NCBI RefSeq assembly: GCF_002723615.1
Contig: NZ_KZ304958.1
Coordinates: 62,001-126,000, forward strand
Source: Limimaricola cinnabarinus
Lineage (GTDB): Bacteria > Pseudomonadota > Alphaproteobacteria > Rhodobacterales > Rhodobacteraceae
DNA: 64,000 nt
Direction of reading: 5' to 3'
The notes under the pieces: model-generated
Told to the model about the DNA's origin: nothing
Databases searched by the model: none
The model's input: the letters and a program-made list of their open reading frames with translations, nothing else
Shown here: positions 25,418-35,242 of the stretch, one piece after another
Layout: every line of letters begins with the position of its first letter
Numbering within the stretch: position 1 is the stretch's first letter
Made by a program: the position numbers and the translations under genes

Positions 25418-26431
25418 ATGATTCGTATTTCAGCACTGCCGCGTGCCCTGGTCGGCATGGCTCTTGCGGCCGGTCTGGCCGCACCCGCCACGGCCCAGAT
25501 CTACAAGGGCGAAACCGCCGGGGTCGGGGACCCGGTCCACACGATGTTCGTGTCCTTCGTCAATCAGGCCCGCAAATCGGATGTCCAGATCCAGGTCAAT
25601 GCGGGGCAGACCCTGACCAAATCGATGCTCAACGGCGCCAAGGGCGAGCTGGCCTTCTTCTCGGCCGTGCCCTCGCTCGTGCCCTTGATGCAGGCGGGCG
25701 AGGCCATGTATGCGCCGATCTCGGACGCGCCCGAGCTGGCCGAGAACCTGCGCGCGATCCTGGGCTTTCAGGCCGGGGCCTACCACCCGGTCACGCTGGA
25801 CGGCTCGGGCATCGAAAGCTGGCAGGACATCGAAGGCAAGACGGTTTTCACCGGCCCGCCGGCAGGTTCGGCCTCGGCGACATCCGAGGCGTTGATCCGG
25901 GCAATCACCGGTTTCGAGCCCAACGAGGATTACACCGCCGTGCGGCTGAGCTGGGGCGAGGGCGACGACGCCCTGTCCGATGGCAAGATCGACATGATGA
26001 TCCGCCCCGCGGAAGTCGGCTCGGCGAATATCGAGCAGTTCGGCCTTTCGGGGCGCTTCCGGCTGCTGTCCATCCCGGCCGAGGCCGCGCAGCAGGAGGA
26101 GACCCGCCGCATCTTCGGTGAGCCGGGCCGCGGCATGACCTCCTTCGACGGCACGCTCTACAAGGGCCAGCTCACCGAGGGCGAGATCACCGCGCTGGGG
26201 TTCTACCAGTTCATCGGCACCCATGAAGGCATGCCCGAGGATGTCGTCTACGAGGTCACCAAGGCCTTTTGGGAGAACATCGACGAGGTTCAGGGCAGCG
26301 CCCAGTTCCTGCGCGAGGTGACCCCCGAGACGGCCTTTGTCGGGGTCAATGTGCCGCTGCATCCGGGCGCGCTGCGCTACTACGACGAGGCGGGCTTCGA
26401 GATCCCCGCCAAGCTGCGCGCGGACGGCTGA
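25418..26431 (+). CDS. TAXI-type TRAP solute-binding protein
   Basis: The 337-residue periplasmic protein begins with a signal peptide (cleavage near ATAQIYKGE) and belongs to the TAXI family of TRAP binding proteins. Recognisable features are VNAGQTLTKSMLNGAKGELAFF early, then the hinge region WQDIEGKTVFTGPPAGSASATSE. TAXI receptors pair with fused DctQM permeases, and the gene downstream encodes one. A strong GGAGGAG site precedes the ATG. It is the first gene of a seven-gene run to fahA, so its ligand is likely to be the aromatic compound that this operon degrades. Confidence 0.88.
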   Translation: MIRISALPRALVGMALAAGLAAPATAQIYKGETAGVGDPVHTMFVSFVNQARKSDVQIQVNAGQTLTKSMLNGAKGELAFFSAVPSLVPLMQAGEAMYAPISDAPELAENLRAILGFQAGAYHPVTLDGSGIESWQDIEGKTVFTGPPAGSASATSEALIRAITGFEPNEDYTAVRLSWGEGDDALSDGKIDMMIRPAEVGSANIEQFGLSGRFRLLSIPAEAAQQEETRRIFGEPGRGMTSFDGTLYKGQLTEGEITALGFYQFIGTHEGMPEDVVYEVTKAFWENIDEVQGSAQFLREVTPETAFVGVNVPLHPGALRYYDEAGFEIPAKLRADG

Positions 26432-26445
26432 CGCACCGCCCCCCG

Positions 26446-26465
26446 GCCCGCGCTCCGGCGCGGGC
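26446..26465 (+). terminator. Intercistronic hairpin after TAXI gene
   Basis: GCCCGCGC and GCGCGGGC form a perfect 8-base stem with a TCCG loop in the 69-base gap before the permease gene. With no T-run it more likely protects the upstream message than ends transcription. Confidence 0.5.
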
Positions 26466-26500
26466 GGGACCCTCGGCTCCCAATGAAAGGAAGGTCTGTC

Positions 26501-28459
26501 ATGACCGTGCAGAGCCCTGCTCTCGGCGCGTTCTCCCGCGTCTTGTTCATCGCCGGCACACTGGCCTGTCTCGGGCTGGGCGTGATCGCGCTCTATACCT
26601 CGGGCCTCGGCCTGCTCGATCCCAAGCTGCACCGGGCCGGCGGCTTCGCGCTGGCGCTGGTCGCGGGGGTCGCGGCGGCGCGGCGCAAGCGGCTGGACAC
26701 GGTTCGGACCGACCGCGATCTGGGCCGCGACGCGCCGCCCCCCCGGCACGGCGCGGAGCTGCTGCACGCGGTCATCGACATCGCGATGCTGCTGGCGGGG
26801 CTCTGGTCGATCTGGAGCTTCCTGCAGGTGCAGACCCTGATGGAAACGGCGCTTTACGACGTCTCGACACGCGATGCCTGGCCGGCGCTGGCCGGGCTGG
26901 CGGTGTTCCTCGAGCTTTGCCGCAGGCTCTGGGGCTGGGGCCTGTTCAGCGTCGGCGCGCTGGCGGTCCTCTACCTGCTGTTCGGCCAGGACCTGCCCGG
27001 CATTCTCGCGCATAGCGGCTTCGGCCTCGACGAGGTGGCCGAGAACCTGTGGTACAACACCAACAAGGGCGTGTTCGGCTCGATCACCAACATCGTGCTG
27101 GCCACGGTCTTCATCTTCATCATCTTCGGTGCGCTGCTCGAAGGCACGGGCGCTGGCGACACCTTGCTGAAATTCGCCTTTCTGGCGACGCGGCGCACGC
27201 GCGGCGGCCCGGCCCATGCCGCGATCCTGGCCTCATCGCTCTTCGGCACCATGTCGGGTTCGACCGTGGCCAACATCGTGGGCACCGGCACCTTCACCAT
27301 CCCGACGATCAAGAAGCGCGGCTTCTCGCCCACCTTCGCCGCGGGCATCGAAGCCACCGCCTCCTCGGGCGGTCAGATCATGCCGCCGATCATGGGGGCC
27401 GCGGCCCTGGTCATGGCCGATCTCACGGGGGCGGGCTATCTCAACATCATCATCGCCGCGCTCGTCCCGGCCCTGTTCTATTACTTCAGCCTGTTCTGCG
27501 CGGTCACCGTCGAGGCACGGCGCCAGGGGATCGAGGTTCAGCCTCTCAAGACCGAGGACCGCATCACCCGCATCGACCTGATCAATTCGGTGCTGTTTCT
27601 CGGCCCGATCGCCACGGTCATCGCCGCCCTGCTCATGGGGCTCTCCACCTCCTCGGCCGGCTTTTACGCCACGGTCATCCTCGTGGCCCTCTCGGTGATC
27701 AATCCCGAGGTGCGCCGCGACCCGATGCGCCTGTGGCGCTCCTTCATCGGCGGCAGCGCGGCGGGCGCCTCGCTGCTGATCGCGATCGCGGCGATCGGCA
27801 TCCTCGTGGGTTCGCTCGACTCGACCGGGCTCGGCCTCAAGCTTGCCAATGTCATCGGCGCGATCCGGGGCGACAGCCTGTTCTCGGCCCTGCTCGTGGC
27901 CATGATCGGTGCGCTGGTGCTCGGCATGGGCATGCCGACGCTGCCCGCCTATCTCATCATCATCCTGGTGATGGGCCCGGCCATCCAGGCCCTGGGCCTG
28001 TCGATGCTGACGGCGCACATGTTCGTCTTCTACTACGGCGTGGCCTCCTCGCTCACCCCGCCGGTGGCGATCGCGGCCTATGCGGCGGCGCCGATCGCCG
28101 GGGCGAACCCGCTGATGACGGCATTGATGTCCTTCCGTCTCGGCATGGCGAAGTTCATCATTCCCTTCATCTTCGTCTACTACCCGACGCTGCTGATCGT
28201 CGAGGAATTCCACCTCGGGGCTTTCGTGTGGATCGTCCTGCGCAGCGGCCTGTGCATCTGGCTCTTCTCCTCGGCCCTCTCGGCGCATGACCGGGGCCGG
28301 CTGACCGCCGTCGAAGTCGGGCTGCGCTTCGTGGCCGCCTTCATGTGCCTGATCGCGAGCCCCGCCATCCACCTGCCAGCGATCGCGGCCGGCGTGGCGC
28401 TGATCCTCTTCGATCTGCGCCGCGTTCCCGCCCCCACCCCCTACAAGGAGGCCCGCTGA
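26501..28459 (+). CDS. Fused TRAP permease (DctQM, TAXI type)
   Basis: This 652-residue membrane protein fuses a DctQ-like N-terminal part (about residues 1-170) to a DctM-like large domain. The latter has the FGTMSGSTVANIVGTGTFTIP and GGQIMPPIMGAAALVMAD segments and a late GMGMPTLPAYLIIILV motif. The layout is typical for 4TM/12TM TAXI permeases. The ATG at 26501 has AAGGAAGG at the right distance and is preferred to the one at 26483. Its stop codon overlaps the sulfatase start (TGATG), so import and sulfate-ester cleavage are translationally coupled. Confidence 0.92.
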   Translation: MTVQSPALGAFSRVLFIAGTLACLGLGVIALYTSGLGLLDPKLHRAGGFALALVAGVAAARRKRLDTVRTDRDLGRDAPPPRHGAELLHAVIDIAMLLAGLWSIWSFLQVQTLMETALYDVSTRDAWPALAGLAVFLELCRRLWGWGLFSVGALAVLYLLFGQDLPGILAHSGFGLDEVAENLWYNTNKGVFGSITNIVLATVFIFIIFGALLEGTGAGDTLLKFAFLATRRTRGGPAHAAILASSLFGTMSGSTVANIVGTGTFTIPTIKKRGFSPTFAAGIEATASSGGQIMPPIMGAAALVMADLTGAGYLNIIIAALVPALFYYFSLFCAVTVEARRQGIEVQPLKTEDRITRIDLINSVLFLGPIATVIAALLMGLSTSSAGFYATVILVALSVINPEVRRDPMRLWRSFIGGSAAGASLLIAIAAIGILVGSLDSTGLGLKLANVIGAIRGDSLFSALLVAMIGALVLGMGMPTLPAYLIIILVMGPAIQALGLSMLTAHMFVFYYGVASSLTPPVAIAAYAAAPIAGANPLMTALMSFRLGMAKFIIPFIFVYYPTLLIVEEFHLGAFVWIVLRSGLCIWLFSSALSAHDRGRLTAVEVGLRFVAAFMCLIASPAIHLPAIAAGVALILFDLRRVPAPTPYKEAR

Positions 28460-30030
28460 TGACCAAGCGCCCCAATTTCCTGTTCATCATAACCGATCAG
28501 CATCGCGCGGATCATCTGGGCTGCTACGGGAACCGGGTCGTGCAGACCCCCAACATCGACGGCATCGCCGCGCGGGGCACGCGTTTCGAGCGGTTCTACG
28601 TGGCCAATCCGATCTGCATGCCCAACCGGGCCTCGATCATGACCGGGCGCATGTGCTCGGTGCATGGCGCCCGTCACAACGGCATCCCGCTGTCGCGCAA
28701 CCACACCACCTTCGTGGAGCTTCTGCGCGACGCCGGCTACCGCACCGGGCTGATCGGCAAGTCGCACCTGCAGAGCTTCACCGGGCTTCCGGCGAGCAAC
28801 ACCTTCGTGCCGCAGCCGGGCAAGCATGTGCCCGCGCCGCATCTGCGCGACGCCTTCAAGGACAACCGTCACTCCGAGGCATACGACCTCGAACATGTCG
28901 GCAAGTGGGACAAACCGCTGGCGGATCGCGCGGGGGGCGATTTCTACGGCTTCGAGCATGTCGAGGTCGCCGCCGACCATGCCGATCAGGCCTCCGGCGA
29001 CTACCTGCTCTGGGCGCGCGGCCAGCGGCCCGATTTCGACAGCCTCACCGGGCCGGAGAACGCGCTGCCGGACGACCGGATCAAGGCGCCCCAGGCCTGG
29101 CGCACCGCCGTGCCGGAAGAGCTCTACTCGACCAGCTGGGTCGCTGATCGCAGCGCCGCATGGCTCGAACAGCGGGCACAGGAGGATGCGCCCTTCTTTC
29201 TGCAGATGTCCTTTCCCGATCCGCATCACCCTTTCACGCCGCCGGGGCGCTACTGGGACATGTACGATCCCGATCGGATCGAGCTGCCGCCTTCCTTCGG
29301 CAAGAGCGCGTTGAAGCCGGTCCGCGCCATGCGAGAGGCGATGGAGAAGGGCACCGACCCGCGCGACAATCAGAGCCCCTTCGCGGTGACCGAGGACGAG
29401 GCGCGGGCGATCATTGCCCTCACCTACGGCATGATCAGCATGATCGACGACGCGATCGGCCGAGTGCTCGACCGGCTCGACGCGCTGGGGCTGGCCGAGG
29501 ACACAGTGGTGATCTTCACCTCCGATCACGGCGATTACATGGGCGATCACGGGCTGATGCTGAAATTGCTCCTGCACTATCAGGGCGTGGTCCGCGTCCC
29601 CTTCATCTGGAGCGACCCGCAGGCCCCGCGCCAATCGCAGGTCTCGGACGACCTGTCGTCTTCGATCGACGTCGCCTCCACCATTCTCGCCCGCGCCGGA
29701 GTGCAGGGGTTCAACGGCATGCAGGGACGCGACCTGTTCGGCGATCCGCCGCCGGAGGCGGTGATCGTCGAAGAGGACAGCCAGCGCGTGATGACCGGCT
29801 TCGACCGGCCGCAGCGCGTGCGCACGATGATCACCGAGCGTTACCGCATGTCGCTGCGCCACGGCGAGGACTGGAACGAGCTCTACGACCTGCAGGCCGA
29901 CCCCGGCGAGATGCACAACCTCTATGACGACGAGGCCCATGCCGCGATCAGGGCGCGACTGACCGAGACCATGCTGCGCCGCATGGTGGCCCTGCAGGAC
30001 CGCGCACCGCTTCCGGCCTACCGGGCCTGA
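28459..30030 (+). CDS. Type I sulfatase in homogentisate operon
   Basis: The 523-residue enzyme is an arylsulfatase-superfamily hydrolase. It has the formylglycine site C53-M-P-N-R57 and metal ligands in IITDQ (Asp13, Gln14) and TSDHGDYMGDHG. SFPDPHHPFTPPGRYWDMYDP is shared with the sulfatase at 8716. No signal peptide is present, so it should act on substrate already imported into the cytoplasm. Its start overlaps the permease stop codon. Sequence alone does not separate sulfatase from phosphonate monoester hydrolase, but the SulP gene next in line favours sulfate release. Confidence 0.9.
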   Translation: MTKRPNFLFIITDQHRADHLGCYGNRVVQTPNIDGIAARGTRFERFYVANPICMPNRASIMTGRMCSVHGARHNGIPLSRNHTTFVELLRDAGYRTGLIGKSHLQSFTGLPASNTFVPQPGKHVPAPHLRDAFKDNRHSEAYDLEHVGKWDKPLADRAGGDFYGFEHVEVAADHADQASGDYLLWARGQRPDFDSLTGPENALPDDRIKAPQAWRTAVPEELYSTSWVADRSAAWLEQRAQEDAPFFLQMSFPDPHHPFTPPGRYWDMYDPDRIELPPSFGKSALKPVRAMREAMEKGTDPRDNQSPFAVTEDEARAIIALTYGMISMIDDAIGRVLDRLDALGLAEDTVVIFTSDHGDYMGDHGLMLKLLLHYQGVVRVPFIWSDPQAPRQSQVSDDLSSSIDVASTILARAGVQGFNGMQGRDLFGDPPPEAVIVEEDSQRVMTGFDRPQRVRTMITERYRMSLRHGEDWNELYDLQADPGEMHNLYDDEAHAAIRARLTETMLRRMVALQDRAPLPAYRA

Positions 30031-30091
30031 GGCCCGGTCCGTGACGGTCCCGCCCGGCCCGCCGGGCCGGACCGAGAGGGAGGAGACCCGC

Positions 30092-31909
30092 ATGCCGATG
30101 ACATCGAAGACGATCGCGGCGCGGCTCGATCCGCGGCGGCCCTGGTTCGCCGAGGTCGACCGGGCCGCCCTGCGTCACGACCTTCTGGCGGGGTTGACCA
30201 ACGCGACCGTGGTTCTGCCACAGGGCATCGCCTTCGCGATCATCGCCGGTCTGCCGCCGCGCTACGGGCTCTATACCGCCATCGTGGTGACGCTCGTCGC
30301 CGCCTTCTGGGGCTCGTCGCGGGTGATGGTCTCGGGGCCTACCACGGCGATCTCGGCCGTGCTCTTTGCGACGCTCGGCGCGCTGGCCCTGCCCGGATCG
30401 GCCGAATACGTCGCCTTGGCGCTGACCCTGACCTTGATGGTCGGCGCGCTGCAGCTCGCGGCCGGGCTGCTCGGGGCGGGGGCGATCATCGCCTTCATCT
30501 CGCATTCGGTCATCATCGGCTTCACCGCCGCCGCCGCGCTGCTGATCGCGGCGACGCAGCTGGCACCGGCCCTGGGGCTGCCGGCGCAGGGAGGCGATGC
30601 GCTGCAGCGTCTGACCGGCACCTTCTCGGCACTGCCCGACACCGCGCCCCTGGCGCTGTTGATCTCGATCGGAACGCTCGCGGTGCTTTTGGGTCTGGGC
30701 CGTCTCGATCGCCGTATCCCGGCCTACATGATCGCGCTTGCCGGGGCCGGGTTGCTGGGCTGGGCGATCGATGCCGAGGCGCGCGGCGTCGCGATGTTCG
30801 CACCGCTCGGCATGATCACCCCCGCGTTCCGGGCCCCCGATCTCGATCCGGCGATGGTCATGACGATGATCCCCGGAGCCGTCGCAATCGCCTTCGTCGG
30901 GCTGCTCGAAGCGATCTCGATCGGCCGCGCCTTCGCGATCCGGCGCGAGGAACGCTACGACGCCGACCAGGAGATGGTGGGGCAGGGCCTGTCCAACATG
31001 ATCGGCAGCCTGTTCCAGTGCTACGCCGGATCGGGTTCGTTCACCCGCTCGGGGCTCAACGCCGAAAGCGGCGCGCGCACGCCCCTGGCGGCGATCTTCG
31101 CTGCCGGTTTCCTGCTGGTCCTGCTCGTCCTCGTGGCGCCGCTGGTGCGCTACATCCCGGTGCCGGCGATGGCCGCGATCATCCTGCATGTCGCCTGGCG
31201 GCTGGTCGATCTGGCCGAGATCCGGCACATCATCGCCACCAGCCGCAGCGAGACCGTGATCCTGCTGGCCACGTTCGGCACCGGCGTGATCTCCGAGCTG
31301 ACCTTCGCGATCATGGTCGGCGCCTTCGCCTCGCTTGCCGCCTTTCTCTACCAGAGCGCGCGGCCGATCGTCGCCGTCGGCGCCCCCGTGACCGAGCCCG
31401 GCGGCCGGCGCGCCTTTGCCAATGCGCATCTGCGCGGGCTCGACCAATGTCCGCAGATCTCCATGACCCGGCTCGAAGGGCCGCTCTTCTTCGCGTCGGT
31501 CGAGCATGTCGAGAGAGAGCTGCGCCGGATCGACGCGCGCGATGGCGCCAAGACCCGCATCCTTTCGCTCAAGGGCACAGGAAAGATCGACCTCGCCGGC
31601 GCCGATTTCATCCTCAAGGAGGCGCGCCGCGCCCGGCGCATGGGATTGGGGTTCCTGCTGATCGCCGCCAACCCGGAAATCATCGACGTGCTGCGCCGGC
31701 TTGGCGTGCTCGACGCGCTCGGCGCGCGCAACGTTCACGCCCATAAATCCGATGCCATCCGCGAGGCGGTCGCACAGGCGCGCGACACCGTCTGCGCGCG
31801 CTGCAGCCTTCGCGTCTATCACGAATGCGCCGGCAAACCCGGCCCGCCCGCCCCCCGCGCGGCCACCGCCCGCGCCCCCGCTTCTTTCGTCCAAGGAGGA
31901 ACATCATGA
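30092..31909 (+). CDS. SulP-family anion permease
   Basis: This 605-residue membrane protein is a SulP/SLC26 permease. It has about ten to twelve hydrophobic helices in residues 30-440, including the family's [25 protein letters not shown]-like opening and STAS-linking segments. A STAS domain follows at about residues 460-565. The tail carries a cysteine group (CARC and HEC, near residue 570) that is not usual for the family. The role is inferred from context: after the sulfatase it may export sulfate or balance it. Uptake of an anion is equally possible. GAGGGAGGAG precedes the ATG and the stop overlaps hmgA (ATGA). Confidence 0.88.
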   Translation: MPMTSKTIAARLDPRRPWFAEVDRAALRHDLLAGLTNATVVLPQGIAFAIIAGLPPRYGLYTAIVVTLVAAFWGSSRVMVSGPTTAISAVLFATLGALALPGSAEYVALALTLTLMVGALQLAAGLLGAGAIIAFISHSVIIGFTAAAALLIAATQLAPALGLPAQGGDALQRLTGTFSALPDTAPLALLISIGTLAVLLGLGRLDRRIPAYMIALAGAGLLGWAIDAEARGVAMFAPLGMITPAFRAPDLDPAMVMTMIPGAVAIAFVGLLEAISIGRAFAIRREERYDADQEMVGQGLSNMIGSLFQCYAGSGSFTRSGLNAESGARTPLAAIFAAGFLLVLLVLVAPLVRYIPVPAMAAIILHVAWRLVDLAEIRHIIATSRSETVILLATFGTGVISELTFAIMVGAFASLAAFLYQSARPIVAVGAPVTEPGGRRAFANAHLRGLDQCPQISMTRLEGPLFFASVEHVERELRRIDARDGAKTRILSLKGTGKIDLAGADFILKEARRARRMGLGFLLIAANPEIIDVLRRLGVLDALGARNVHAHKSDAIREAVAQARDTVCARCSLRVYHECAGKPGPPAPRAATARAPASFVQGGTS

Positions 31910-33258
31910 CCGCTGATACATCCGCGCTGCCCGCGACCGGGCAAACCCGCAACGCGCAGGCCTACATGCCCGGCTTCGGCAACGACTTCGAAACCGAGGC
32001 GCTGCCCGGCGCGCTGCCGCAAGGCATGAACAGCCCGCAGAAATGCGCCTATGGCCTTTACGGCGAGCAGCTTTCGGGCACCGCCTTCACCGCGCCGAGC
32101 CATCAGAACGAACGGACATGGTGCTACCGCATCCGCCCTTCGGTGAAGCACACCGGCCGCTTCGCGCGCATCGATCTGCCCTACTGGAAATCGGCGCCGC
32201 ATGTGCTGCCCGAGGTGACCTCGCTCGGCCAGTATCGCTGGGACCCGGTGCCGCACTCGCAAGAGCCGCTCGACTGGCTGACCGGCATGCGCACCATGAC
32301 GACCGCGGGGGACGTCAACACCCAGACCGGCATGGCGAGCCATGTCTACCTCGTCACCCAAAGCATGACGGATGCCTATTTCTACTCCGCCGACAGCGAG
32401 CTTCTGGTGGTGCCGCAGGAGGGGCGGCTGCGGTTTTGCACCGAGCTCGGGGTGATCGACCTCGCGCCCAGGGAGATCGCGATCATCCCGCGCGGCCTCG
32501 TCTACCGGGTCGAGCTGCTGGAGGGTCCGGCGCGCGGCTTCGTCTGCGAGAATTACGGCCAGAAGTTCCACCTGCCGTCGCGCGGCCCGATCGGCGCCAA
32601 CTGCATGGCCAACCCCCGCGATTTCAAGACGCCCGTGGCCGCCTTCGAGGACCGCGAGACGCCCTCCACCGTCACCGTCAAATGGTGCGGCCAGTTCCAC
32701 CGCTGCGAGATCGGGCACAGCCCGCTCGACGTGGTGGCCTGGCATGGCAACTACGCGCCGGTGAAATACGACCTGACCACCTATTGCCCGGTCGGTGCGA
32801 TCCTGTTCGACCATCCCGACCCGTCGATCTTCACCGTGCTGACCGCGCCTTCGGGCGTCGAGGGCACGGCGAACATCGATTTCGTGCTGTTCCGAGACCG
32901 CTGGATGGTGGCCGAGAACACCTTCCGCCCGCCCTGGTACCACAAGAACGTCATGTCCGAGCTGATGGGCAACATCCACGGCCAATACGACGCCAAGCCG
33001 CAGGGCTTCGCGCCCGGCGGCATGAGCCTGCACAACATGATGCTGCCGCATGGCCCCGACCGCGAGGCCTTCGAAGGGGCCTCGAACGCCGATCTGGTAC
33101 CGCACAAGCTCGAGGATACGATGTCCTTCATGTTCGAGACGCGCTTTCCGCAGCACCTGACCGAGTTCGCTGCCCGCGAGGCGCCGCTGCAGGACGATTA
33201 CCTCGACTGCTGGACCTCGCTCGAAAAGAAGTTCGATGGCACCCCGGGTGAAAAATGA
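31906..33258 (+). CDS. hmgA: Homogentisate 1,2-dioxygenase
   Basis: The 450-residue product is homogentisate 1,2-dioxygenase of full family length. Signature segments are [18 protein letters not shown] near the start, [16 protein letters not shown], and [16 protein letters not shown] late in the sequence; the last two hold histidines and the glutamate of the Fe(II) site. The enzyme opens the ring of homogentisate to 4-maleylacetoacetate with O2. Its start overlaps the SulP stop codon, and its stop overlaps maiA. CCAAGGAGGA stands before the ATG. No hpd gene lies in the window. Confidence 0.96.
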   Translation: MTADTSALPATGQTRNAQAYMPGFGNDFETEALPGALPQGMNSPQKCAYGLYGEQLSGTAFTAPSHQNERTWCYRIRPSVKHTGRFARIDLPYWKSAPHVLPEVTSLGQYRWDPVPHSQEPLDWLTGMRTMTTAGDVNTQTGMASHVYLVTQSMTDAYFYSADSELLVVPQEGRLRFCTELGVIDLAPREIAIIPRGLVYRVELLEGPARGFVCENYGQKFHLPSRGPIGANCMANPRDFKTPVAAFEDRETPSTVTVKWCGQFHRCEIGHSPLDVVAWHGNYAPVKYDLTTYCPVGAILFDHPDPSIFTVLTAPSGVEGTANIDFVLFRDRWMVAENTFRPPWYHKNVMSELMGNIHGQYDAKPQGFAPGGMSLHNMMLPHGPDREAFEGASNADLVPHKLEDTMSFMFETRFPQHLTEFAAREAPLQDDYLDCWTSLEKKFDGTPGEK

Positions 33259-33884
33259 GGCTCCATGCATATTGGCGCTCGACCACCTCCTACCGGGTGC
33301 GGATCGCGCTGAATCTCAAGGGGGTCGCCTACGAGACGGCCCCCGTGAACCTCATGCGGGGCGAGCAGGCGGAGGCGGCGTATGCGCGGCTCAACCCGTC
33401 GCAAGGCGTGCCCGCCCTGGTCCTCGACGACGGCACCGTGCTGACCCAATCGATGGCGATCCTCGACTGGCTGGAGGAAACCCATCCCACGCCGCCGCTC
33501 CTGCCCGGGGACGCCACCGCACGCGCGCAGACACGCGCCGCGGCGCTGGTCATCGCCACCGACATCCACCCGGTCAACAACCTGCGGGTCGTCGCCCGGC
33601 TCGGGCAATTGGGCCATGACGCGGCGGTACGCACGGCATGGATGAACGACTGGATGACGCGAGGATTTCACGCCTTCGCGCGCATGATCATGGCCGATAC
33701 GGCGTTCAGCTTCGGCGATGCGCCCACTCTCGCCGATGTCTGCCTTGTCCCGCAACTCTACAACGCGCGCCGCTGGGGCTGCGATCTTGCCCCCTTTGCC
33801 CGGCTGACGGAGATCGAGGCACGCTGCCTCGCGCTGCCGGGCTTTGCCGCGGCGCGGCCCGAGCTGCAACCCGATGCGACCTGA
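33255..33884 (+). CDS. maiA: Maleylacetoacetate isomerase
   Basis: The 209-residue zeta-class glutathione transferase begins [20 protein letters not shown], where the SSTSYRVR-type serine/arginine motif binds glutathione. [14 protein letters not shown] and [12 protein letters not shown] follow, and the C-terminal helical domain has [10 protein letters not shown]. It isomerises maleylacetoacetate to fumarylacetoacetate. The start overlaps the hmgA stop by 4 bases, and fahA follows after 12 bases, so the whole three-step pathway is co-translated. Confidence 0.94.
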   Translation: MRLHAYWRSTTSYRVRIALNLKGVAYETAPVNLMRGEQAEAAYARLNPSQGVPALVLDDGTVLTQSMAILDWLEETHPTPPLLPGDATARAQTRAAALVIATDIHPVNNLRVVARLGQLGHDAAVRTAWMNDWMTRGFHAFARMIMADTAFSFGDAPTLADVCLVPQLYNARRWGCDLAPFARLTEIEARCLALPGFAAARPELQPDAT

Positions 33885-33896
33885 AGGAGACCCTGA

Positions 33897-35138
33897 ATGA
33901 CCGACCTGATCCGATCCTGGATCGCGAGCGCCAATGATCCCGCTTGCGATTTTCCTCTCAACAACCTCCCCTACGGCGTCTTTTCGACCGCAGGCGGCGC
34001 GCCGCGTTGCGGCACCGCCATCGGCGACCAAATCCTCGATCTGCACGGGCTGGAGCAAGCGGGGCTGCTGGAGTTCTCGAACCAGCTCCAAACCGGCCGC
34101 TGGAACGAGATCATGGCCATGGGGCGCGACACATGGGCCCGGCTGCGGCGCGAGGTGATAAAGATGCTGGAGGAGGGCGCCGAGGCGCAGGCGAGGGTCG
34201 AGCCGCATCTGGTGCCAATGGCACAGGCACGGCTGCACATGCCCTTCGCCGTCTCCGAATTCACCGATTTCTATGCCAGCCGGCACCATGCGCAGAATGT
34301 CGGCACGATGTTTCGCGGGGCCGAGAACGCGCTGCCGCCGAACTGGCTGCATATCCCGATCGGCTACAATGGCCGCGCGTCCTCGGTCGTGGTGTCGGGC
34401 ACGCCGGTGCGGCGTCCGCAGGGCCAGCTCAAGGGACCCGATGACGCGGCGCCGCGTTTCGGCCCTTCGCAGCGCTTCGATATCGAGCTGGAGATGGGTG
34501 CCATCGTCGGCCAGCCCTCCGAGCGCCCGCTCTCGGTGGCCGAGGCCTTCGACAACATCTTCGGCTACGTGCTGCTGAACGACTGGTCGGCGCGCGACAT
34601 CCAGGCCTGGGAATACCAGCCGCTCGGTCCCTTCCAGGCCAAGGCGACGGCGACGACGATCAGCCCTTGGATCGTCACCGCGGCGGCGCTGGAGCCGTTT
34701 CGCGCCGACACGCCCGACCGCGAGGTGCCGCTGCTCGATTATCTGAACGAACCGGGGCCGATGCTCTACGACATCGATCTCGAGGTCGGACTGACGCCCG
34801 AGGGCCGCGAAGAGACCGTCATCTGCCGCACCAATTACCGCGAAATGTATTACTCCGCCCCGCAGCAGCTGGCGCATCATTCCAGCAGCGGCTGCCCGAT
34901 GCGGGTGGGCGACCTGCTCGGTTCGGGGACCATCTCGGGCCCCGAGCGCGGCAATCGCGGATCGCTTCTGGAGCTGAGCTGGGGCGGAAAGGAGCCGGTC
35001 GAGATCGCGGGCGGGACACGAAGCTTCATCGAAGACGGCGACGTGCTGACGCTGCGCGGCCATGCCAGGGGGCAGGGGTACCGCGTGGGGTTCGGCGCAT
35101 GCGTGGGACAGGTCCTGGGCGATCGAAACGGCAGTTGA
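33897..35138 (+). CDS. fahA: Fumarylacetoacetase
   Basis: The 413-residue enzyme is the long-form fumarylacetoacetase. It has the N-terminal SH3-like domain (FPLNNLPYGVFST) and the C-terminal catalytic domain with DFYASRHHAQNVGTMFRG, the metal-binding DIELEMGAIVG and LLNDWSARDIQAWEYQPLGPF. It splits fumarylacetoacetate into fumarate and acetoacetate. The long form points to true homogentisate metabolism, because the gentisate route uses a much shorter hydrolase. AAGGAG precedes the start codon. A near-perfect 14-base hairpin closes the operon. Confidence 0.95.
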   Translation: MTDLIRSWIASANDPACDFPLNNLPYGVFSTAGGAPRCGTAIGDQILDLHGLEQAGLLEFSNQLQTGRWNEIMAMGRDTWARLRREVIKMLEEGAEAQARVEPHLVPMAQARLHMPFAVSEFTDFYASRHHAQNVGTMFRGAENALPPNWLHIPIGYNGRASSVVVSGTPVRRPQGQLKGPDDAAPRFGPSQRFDIELEMGAIVGQPSERPLSVAEAFDNIFGYVLLNDWSARDIQAWEYQPLGPFQAKATATTISPWIVTAAALEPFRADTPDREVPLLDYLNEPGPMLYDIDLEVGLTPEGREETVICRTNYREMYYSAPQQLAHHSSSGCPMRVGDLLGSGTISGPERGNRGSLLELSWGGKEPVEIAGGTRSFIEDGDVLTLRGHARGQGYRVGFGACVGQVLGDRNGS

Positions 35139-35157
35139 ACCGCGAGGATGCGCCTCA

Positions 35158-35188
35158 CCGGAGAAGGGGCCTGCGGCCTCCTCTCCGG
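35158..35188 (+). terminator. Hairpin ending the homogentisate operon
   Basis: Two 14-base arms (CCGGAGAAGGGGCC and GGCCTCCTCTCCGG) pair with one mismatch and one G-T pair around a TGC loop, 20 bases past the fahA stop. There is no T-run, but the position fits an operon end. Confidence 0.5.
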
Positions 35189-35242
35189 CATGTCGGCCTG
35201 GAGCATCGCTGAAAGAAGGCCATGGGTGCGCGTCATGGAGCG

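Noticed and set aside
8716-30030. The idea that C-x-P-N-R sites make the two sulfatases inactive
   Set aside because: The formylglycine motif needs the Cys, Pro and Arg, all present; Asn in the fourth place is seen in active relatives of the superfamily.
25430-31894. Long minus-strand frames opposite the TAXI, permease, sulfatase and SulP genes
   Set aside because: Third-position GC keeps antisense frames open. No ribosome sites or recognisable domains.
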